Positions 53,801 to 62,800 of a DNA stretch of 64,000 nt are shown here, in pieces. The DNA is from Eutrigla gurnardus (taxonomy: Eukaryota; Chordata; Actinopteri; Perciformes; Triglidae), in contig OY741275.1 in assembly GCA_963514095.1 (NCBI GenBank), forward strand, positions 28,250,148 through 28,314,147. The letters run 5' to 3'. Below the pieces are notes generated by a model. That model was not told the origin of the DNA, ran no database searches, and saw only the letters and a list, made by a program, of their open reading frames with translations. How positions within the stretch are numbered: position 1 is the stretch's first letter; each line of letters opens with the position of its first letter. Both the position numbers and the translations under genes were made by a program.

Positions 53801-56800
53801 GGTTGTTGCTTTTGAAAAATGTAAGAACGTAAGAAAAATGTAATTTGAATGAAATGAACCTTGAAACAAGGTGCAGTTTGTGCTGATAATAACTATAGAG
53901 TACGTGGTTGTGTGTGTGCAGAGCCTCCCGGGCCACCCACTCCGAAGGTGATTGACTGGACCAAGTCCACGGTGGAGCTGGAGTGGATCCCCCCTGTGGT
54001 GGACGGAGGGTCAAAGGTCACAGGCTACATTGTGGAGTTCAAGGAGGTGAACAAGGTGGAGGAGGAGAAGAAGGCTCAGAGGAGGCTGCTTCTCAGCGCT
54101 GATGAAGAGGAGAAGGAGCCCGAGAGCAGCGAGAGCTGGGAGAAGGTCAGTCAGGTTATTTAAACTGTACAGTTCCCAGAGAACATGTTCCTACTAAAGT
54201 TGATGTTGAGAACACGTTCCTACTAAAGTTGATGTTGAGAACACGTTCCTACTAAAGTTGATGTTGAGAACATGTTCCTACTAAAGTTGATGTTGAGAAC
54301 ATGTTCCTACTAAAGTTGATGTTGAGAACATGTTCCTACTAAAGTTGATGTTGAGAACATGTTCCTACTAAAGTTGATGTTGAGAACATGTTCCTATGTT
54401 GATGTTGAGAACATGTTCCTACTAAAGTTGATGGTGAGAACATGTTCCTACTAAGTTGATGTTGAGAACATGTTCATACTAAAGTTGATGTTGAGAACAT
54501 GTTCCTATGTTGATGTTGAGAACATGTTCCTACTAAAGTTGATGGTGAGAACATGTTCCTACTAAGTTGATGTTGAGAACATGTTCCTACTAAAGTTGAT
54601 GGTGAGAACATGTTCCTACTAAGTTGATGTTGAGAACATGTTCATACTAAAGTTGATGTTGAGAACATGTTCCTACTAAAGTTGATGTTGAGAACATGTT
54701 CATACTAAAGTTGATGTTGAGAACATGTTCCTACTAAAGTTGATGTTGAGAACATGTTCCCGCTAAAGTTGATGTTGAGAACATGTTCCCACTAAAGTTG
54801 ATGTTGAGAACATGTTCCTACTAAAGTTGATGTTGAGAACATGTTCCTACTAAAGTTGATGTTGAGAACATGTTCCTACTAAAGTTGATGTTGAGCACAT
54901 GTTCCTACTAAAGTTGATGGTGAGAACATGTTCCTACTAAAGTTGATGTTGAGAACATGTTCCTACTAAAGTTGATGTTGAGCACAACAATCTAACCAAA
55001 ATATGAAGCTGCACAAGCTGTGTTCAGCTATGTTTCTTTGTTCACTTGCTTCAAAGCTTTTACACGTATGTTGTTTGTGTCGGCTCTAAGTTTCCTCACA
55101 TCTTTCTCCAGGCGAAGGACACCGAGATCAGAGGAACCAAGTTTGTGGTGGCCGGTCTGAAGGAAGGTGCTCTGTACCGCTTCAGAGTCCGAGCTGTGAA
55201 TGCTGCCGGAGTGGGAGACCCAGGACTTGTGTCTGAACTGATTGAGGTCAAAGACAGAACAAGTAAGACTCTGATCTTGACACTTTTTCAAGTATCACTG
55301 ATGACAAAATATTTTATTAAATTCCGTGACCTTTCTACTGCAGTTCCTCCTGAGATGGACCTGGATGCATCGGTGAAGGAGAAGATTGTGGTCCACGCCG
55401 GCGCCACCATCCGCATCATCGCCTATGTCTCCGGTAAACCCGCCCCCCAGATCTCCTGGTGCCGGGATGATGCTGAGGTGCCCAAAGAGGCTGTGGTGGA
55501 GAAGACGGGCATCTCCAATTCACTGGTCATCAAGAACTGTAAACGCCAACACCAAGGAATCTACACACTGAGTGCCAAAAATGAGGGAGGAGAGAGGAAG
55601 AAGGCCGTCATCGTAGAGGTCCTCGGTGAGTCAGGAGAAAACATGAACATTTATCACAAGTCTTTTGGGTTTATGATGAAAACCTTGAAATTTCCCTCGG
55701 GATGAGTAAAGTATTATGTAAATGACTCAAAAAATGGACTGAACTCTGACTTCCTGTGTCATCCCTCTAGATGTCCCTGGACCGGTGGGTCTCCCCTTCG
55801 CTGGCGAGAATCTGACCAACGACTCCTGCAAGCTGACCTGGTACTCCCCCGAGGACGACGGCGGCTCGGCCATCACCAACTACATTATTGAGAAGAGGGA
55901 GTCGGACCGCATGGGCTGGACCTCCGTGTCCTACACGGTGACGAGGAACAACGCTGTGGTGCAGGGACTCATTGACGGCAAAGGCTATTTCTTTAGGATC
56001 GCAGCTGAGAACATCATCGGCATGGGACCTTTCATCGAGACCGACAAAATGGTTCTCATCAAGGACCCCATCTGTAAGAACCGACACACAACCTGAAATA
56101 ACATCTGGCAAAGTAAAAACCGTGTCCGTCATTACCTTGACAGCCAGTAGAGCTGTAGAGTAGGGCTAATAATCTGAAAATAATCTGAAATTAAAGAGTT
56201 GCATTTGTGAGAAACAAAACCTGAAATACTCATGATTCTAGCCCAGAATCGTCATATTCTCAGCAGCATCCAGACTTTGAGGAACTGTTGCTGTGAATTG
56301 GACATATTCAGAAGAAAACAAAAAAACACCTCATATTTCTCAAATTTGCAGCTTTTATCTCTGCAACTATTACCTCCCTCCCCTGTTTCCCTATTTTTTA
56401 ACCTTAATGGTCCCAATACACCTTAGTAAATAGCTGTAAACATTTCTGTCCAGTATTTAGAAGTTCACTGAGAATATGATATCAATTCTTTCCAGACGAT
56501 TATTTTAAACTATGCGACCCATAAAATAAAGTTAAAGTTAAGAAATTATTGTTCTCATCATGGCGTCTGTTCTCCAGCCGTCCCAGAGCGTCCAGAGGAC
56601 CTGATCATCACAGCCGTTACCAAGGACTCCCTCTCAGTCGCCTGGAGACCACCTAAGTACGACGGTGGCGCCGAGGTGACCCAGTATGTCCTTGAGTCCC
56701 GCATGGTCGGCCGGGACAGCTTCACACGAGTAGGTGGGGAGACCAAACTGATGGACAGGAAGTTCACCCTGACAGGGCTGAAGGAAGGCTCCAGCCACGA

Positions 56801-59800
56801 GTTCAGAGTGTCTGCCATCAACCAGGTGGGACAAGGCAAACCTTCCTTCGCCACAAAGCCTGTCCAGTGCAAGGACGAGCTCGGTGAGTGATGCAACACC
56901 ACAACACTGAGTTATTTGATAAATAAGTTGTGGCCGATATGATAACGGACAATATTAACAATCATGTCTCCCTCAGAACCTCCCACTCTGGACCTGGACT
57001 TCAGGGACAAGATGATGGTGAAGGTGGGAGACACATGCTCACTGACGGGACGCTACAGCGGCAAACCGGTGCCAGCTATCACCTGGACGAAGAATGAAGA
57101 GGAGCTGAAGGCAGGTGATGAGATCAGCCTCCACAGCACCGCCCGCCACCTCAGCCTCAACATCAGCAAGGCCCAGAGGGAGCACAGCGGCCGCTACTGT
57201 GTCAGCCTGGAGAACGCCGCCGGAACTCGCACAGGGATATGCACCATCACTGTGGTCGGTGAGTCACTGATTCACAGTGCAGATATCACAGGAAGCATTT
57301 CTAGTGTTGCTGGGAAACAAAGAAATGGATCCAATAACAAGATTCACACTAGAACTGAAGGATATAATCATTAGGGTACACAACTGGAGACTTCATACTC
57401 CAGGCTTTTAAAACCCAATTAAAATGTAACCTGCTTCCTCCTGTCAGACCGTCCTCAGCCTCCAGAGGGCCCCGTAGTCTTCAATGAAGTCTACAGAAAC
57501 TACATGGTGATCTCCTGGAACCCTCCTCTGGATGATGGAGGGTGTGCTGTCTCCAACTACATCATCGAGAAGAGAGACACCAATAGAGACCTGTGGATGC
57601 CCGTCACCTCGTCCTGCACCAGGACCACTTGCAAGGTGGGCTGATCAGTGCTCAAACTAGTCTAAGAGGAAATAAACCCTCAAACCACTTTGTTCAGCAG
57701 TTCATGTGGTGCTTTTGTGTTCAGTAGCTGTAGCATGAAATTAGCAAGCTAGCTAGCTAACTAATTAGCATGCTAGCTAGCTAACTAGCCAGCCTCTAAA
57801 TGAGCGAAACTGAACAACTTAATGCTTCATCCACACAATTTGGTTCCAGTGTAAGAAAGCATATTGGTTCTTTATTTTGCATTTGTGTCCACATAAAAAT
57901 ACAACAACATAAAAGATACATTATGTACACAGAGACAGTGATGCACATATATCCAAACACGAAGACCGGACAGGGAATTAGTAAAGAAAATAAATAATAA
58001 TTCTTGCTTGTTCCAGCTGTCTACAGGCAGAAATCAACAGGCTCATTAACCATCAATATATACACACATCACCAGATGTTGATTTTAGGTACAAATACAA
58101 TACAATACACTGGTTTAATTCAGCATTATAGTCTCACCTAAAAATGCATTGATGCTACAAAATATGAGTTTCAGAAGTGATATGAAAATAAACTTTCAAT
58201 TCACAAAAGAGTTCAGAGTTCTCAAATGTTAAATCTAAGTCTCAACACAAGCAGCCGTACGAGAACTGAAATACAGTTCATGTGATGAAACTCAGCTGTG
58301 ATCACAGTTCAGTCCCTACCAATACAGTGTTGAGGTCTTCACTTCTGGTTCACGCCTCCGCTGTCTGTTGCTCTAGGTGCCGAAGCTGATCGAGGGTCGT
58401 GATTACATCATCAGGATAATGGCTCAGAACATCTATGGCATCAGCGACCCTCTGCTGTCTGCAGAGACTAAGGCCAGAGACATCTTTAGTAAGTCACACT
58501 TTCAACTGGTCAACATTCAGAGACCATGAAGAAGATGAGGAAATCCTGTGTCTGATCAGTGGGACCATGTTTGTGTCCTCTGCAGGGGTGCCCGACGCTC
58601 CTAAACAGCCCTCAATTAAGGAGGTCTACCACGACTCTGCCCTCATCAGCTGGGAACCACCTGCTGACGGAGGAAAACCAATCACAGGCTACATCGTGGA
58701 GAGGAAGGAGACCATGGCCAACAGGTGCAAAAACACACTGCACAAGAAAGCTCTGTAGTTTAATGAAAATATTGTGTGTTTACATCGGTGGTCCTCAGTG
58801 TTCACACACAATATTTTGCTGATGTTGAAGCTTTTTTGTTAAAATGTCGCTCAGGTTTGTTGCTGCTGTTTACATTCTTCATCTACTTTGCAGCTACAAA
58901 CTCTGAACCATCATCCCTGAACGATCTAAAAGCGTGTGACCTGATCTGGACATGGGATTTGATTTGATGCCATGGTTGTCCTGGCTTAAATTGTTGTCAT
59001 TCACAATGTTATTATTCACAATATTATCCTGATAATCATCACAATATGCTTGAAATTGCATTAAAAACACTGGTATCACTGTACATTTTGTAAAGAAAGA
59101 CATTTTTATATTGTCACAGATTATCATTAATCATAAGATCTTCCTGTATAAATAGGAGGATAAATACTTTTTTATTATTATTATTTTTGTATGTATTTTT
59201 TAAATCAGGCGTGTGCAAAGGCTTTTACGCTGCAAAAAAGTATCTGGACATTTTTTCCAGTGGCTCATAGATGAGCTTCTCTGCTTTCAGATGGGTTCGC
59301 TGCAATACAGAGAGAATCCATCCAAAGGTGGAGTACTGGGTGACGGAGCTGCTGCAAGGCTGCGAGTATGAGTTCAGAGTCAGTGCCGAGAATATGGTTG
59401 GCGCCGGAGACCCCAGCCCGCCATCCAAACCCGTCTTTGCGAAAGATCCCATCGGTAAGTTCACCTCTTACAGCAGCACTTGTATTGCTATTAATTAGTG
59501 CTGTCAATATTAACGCGTTAATCTTAGCGTTAATTATGAAATATTTAACGCGTTAATTTTTTTTAACAAAATTAACGCAGCTGTGTTTTGTTTACTTCCC
59601 GTGGCGGCTGACGTAAGACCTATGACGACGTGTGCCGCAAAGCCGTTAGCCATTAGTTTTTAACGGAGTTCAGCATAAGATTTTGGCTGAGGCTGCGGCG
59701 TCAGCGGAGGGGGGGGATCGTGGCGAGCATTCACTGAGCAGTTCTTTTTAATTATCCTGGTAATTTGTCTGCGTGAGAAACACTAGATGTGGCGTGTGCT

Positions 59801-62800
59801 GCTTCCTCTGACGATGTAAACAGGTCTGTTTCAGTAACGGGCTGAATGTAAAGGAGGACTAAGCTTGTTGTTCTATGGAGTGAAAGGGATTTATCATTCT
59901 GGCTTCACAGCAGAATATTTCCTTGTTCTTTTTTCCATATTTGCATGTTCTATTGTGGACCTTTTTGAAATGTTCTGTTAGTGCATATAAGAAATATGCC
60001 TTTTTCAAGCTGACAGTTAATTTTGATGGCCTTGATGGTTTCTTTGGAAATCTGTAGTTCACATGAGAGAATCTGTGCTTAAACAAAGCCGCTATTTAAC
60101 AACAGTATTTGAATTTAAATACTTCCTTTGTGTTGATTCTACATAAATTCCACCATTAACATATAAATATCCATTATAACATACTTTATTCTTAAGAAGA
60201 GAGAAAGCGATTAATTGCGATTAATTGCGATTAATTACGGCAAATTGTGTGATTAATTAGTTAATTTTTAATCGATTGACAGGACTACTATTAATGTATC
60301 CAGCTCACGACTCAAGAATTCTTCCTTGTCCTTTGCCGCAGTGAAACCTGGTCCACCAGTGGACTTCCAGGCCATCGACTTTACCAAGGAGTCAGTGACT
60401 CTGTCCTGGCAGCCGCCCACCGACACCGGCAGAGGAAAGATCTTCGGATACCTGCTGGAGTTCCAGAAGGCTGGAGAGGAGGAGTGGAGCAAGGTGAGCC
60501 ATTGGTGCTGTATGACATTCACACCGCATCTTCTTAATTTACCGAAAACTGTGATATTGAACTCTTGTCCTTCTGCTGTCTTTAGGTGAACCAGACTCCA
60601 GACTCCTGTCAGGAGACCAAGTTTAAGGTGATTAACCTTACCGAAGGTGCTCTGTACCGCTTCAGAGTCATGGCAGTCAACGCTGCTGGAGAGTCTGACC
60701 CGACGAACTTGAAGGAGCCAATCAGAGTGCAGGACAGACTAGGTGAGTGGAACGGAAGAAGTGCTGTGTACATCAGGCCCACAGCATCAGTGTTTTGATG
60801 TCTTTAATTTCCTTTCACCCCCTCAGAGCCCCCAGAGCTGATTCTGGATGCTGCAATGACCCGGGAGATAAAGGCCTTGGCTGGCACGCACATCACTCTG
60901 ATGGCCACCATCAAGGGCGTCCCGTTCCCCACCGTCGCCTGGCAGAAGAATGAGGCCGAGGTGCCCACCAGGGCTGACATTGAGACTAGCCAGACAGGCA
61001 CCAAGTTGGAGATGAGGTTCTGTAACCGTGGTGACTGTGGAGACTACACCCTAACTGTGGAGAACGCAGCTGGGTCCAAGACTGCCACCTGCACTGTGCT
61101 GGTACTCGGTACGAATTGCAAAAAAGCTTGTAGATTATGTAGATTAAGAGTGTGATCCAACGTTTGAACATGTTTGCCCTGATTTGGGGAGGGTAATCAA
61201 TCATCGCTATGCTTAATTCCATTTCCAGAATTAGGTTTATTGCCAGTTCACGTCCAAGAATTTGCCTTGGTATTTAGTGCATACAATAAAAGTTTTTAGA
61301 GTAGGGCAGCGTACCAGCTTCTGCCACTAATGAAAAGTCATGTTCAACAGTTGAGTGACATTTCTCCTGTTTTCTTCAGACAAACCTGGTCCCATCCAGC
61401 ACCTCCGGGTGTCTGACATCAGGAGTGATTCTGCCTACCTGTCCTGGAAGGACCCAGAAGACAATGGCGGCGTTCGCATCACTAACTTCGTAGTGGAGAA
61501 GAAAGACACGGCATCCACTCAGTGGATCCCTGTCTGCTCCACGTCCAAGAAACGCAGCATGATGCTGAAGCACCTGATGGAGGGCACATCTTACATGTTC
61601 AGAGTCGCTGCTGAGAACCAGTACGGCCGCAGCGAATACGTGGAGACACCAAAGGCCATTAAAGCCATGAACCCACTCTGTGAGTAACAGCACAGTGTTT
61701 ATTATATTGTCCTGAGAGTTTTAACACACAGGTCATGAAAAGAAAGTAAATAAACAAGTTAATAAAACTACTATTAATTGTTAGTACACATTGGTTAAAA
61801 GTATTCTCTACAAAAGTGGAGATATTTGTGCAAACATTCAATGGGCTTGTTCTCATCAGCTTGTTATTTAAAAACAAACCTACTATGAATCAATCTCCTT
61901 TGCATTTTCTTTCTTCCCTCCAGTCCCTCCTGGTCCTCCCAAAGACCTGCACCACGACGACGTGGACAAGACTGAGGTCTGGTTGGTCTGGAACTGGCCT
62001 GACCGCAATGGCGGAAGTGAGATCACAGGCTTCTTGGTCGAGTATCAGGAGGAGGGAGAGAAGGAGTGGGATGAGTGGAAGACTGTTAGTATCCCTGAGA
62101 GTCATGTCACTGGCCTTGAGGAAGGAAAGACCTACCGATTCAGAGTGAGGGCTGAGAATGCTATTGGCCTTAGCAGACCTGACACTACCGTGCCCATCCT
62201 CTGCCAGGAAAAACTGGGTGAGATACAGGACAGTACACCTGTACCATATATCAACTCCATCACATTAATTTTATGCTGGATCATGTAAAATTAATTAATA
62301 AGTGGAGAATTTCACTGTTTTCATTCTTGGTTAAAAGTAGAGGTTCACCAATACTTTCTGTAACATCAATATTGGTGCATTAGCAAGCTATTGTGCCTTG
62401 CATTTGGCATCAACCAATCCACAACATTGGTGCTCAAAGAAAATTAATGTCATTGCACCTCTATTTGCTGAACTGTTGGTCAGTTAACATTGAGGATGAG
62501 TGTGGTAGCATGGCCTAACTTCCTCTCTCTGAATGTCCACAGTGCCTCCGATTGTGGAGTTAGACGTCAGGCTCATTGAAGGCATCGTAGTAAAGGCCGG
62601 CACCACCATCAGGCTACCAGCTATCATGAGAGGAATCCCCGTTCCCTCTGCCAAATGGTCCATAGAAGGAGAGGAGGTCACTAGCGAGGGTAACGTCAAG
62701 ATCGACACTGACAACTTCTCATCTGTGCTCAGCATTACCGAGTGTACCAGGAACCACACTGGCACCTACCTGCTCACCGTGTCCAACCCAGCTGGAACAA

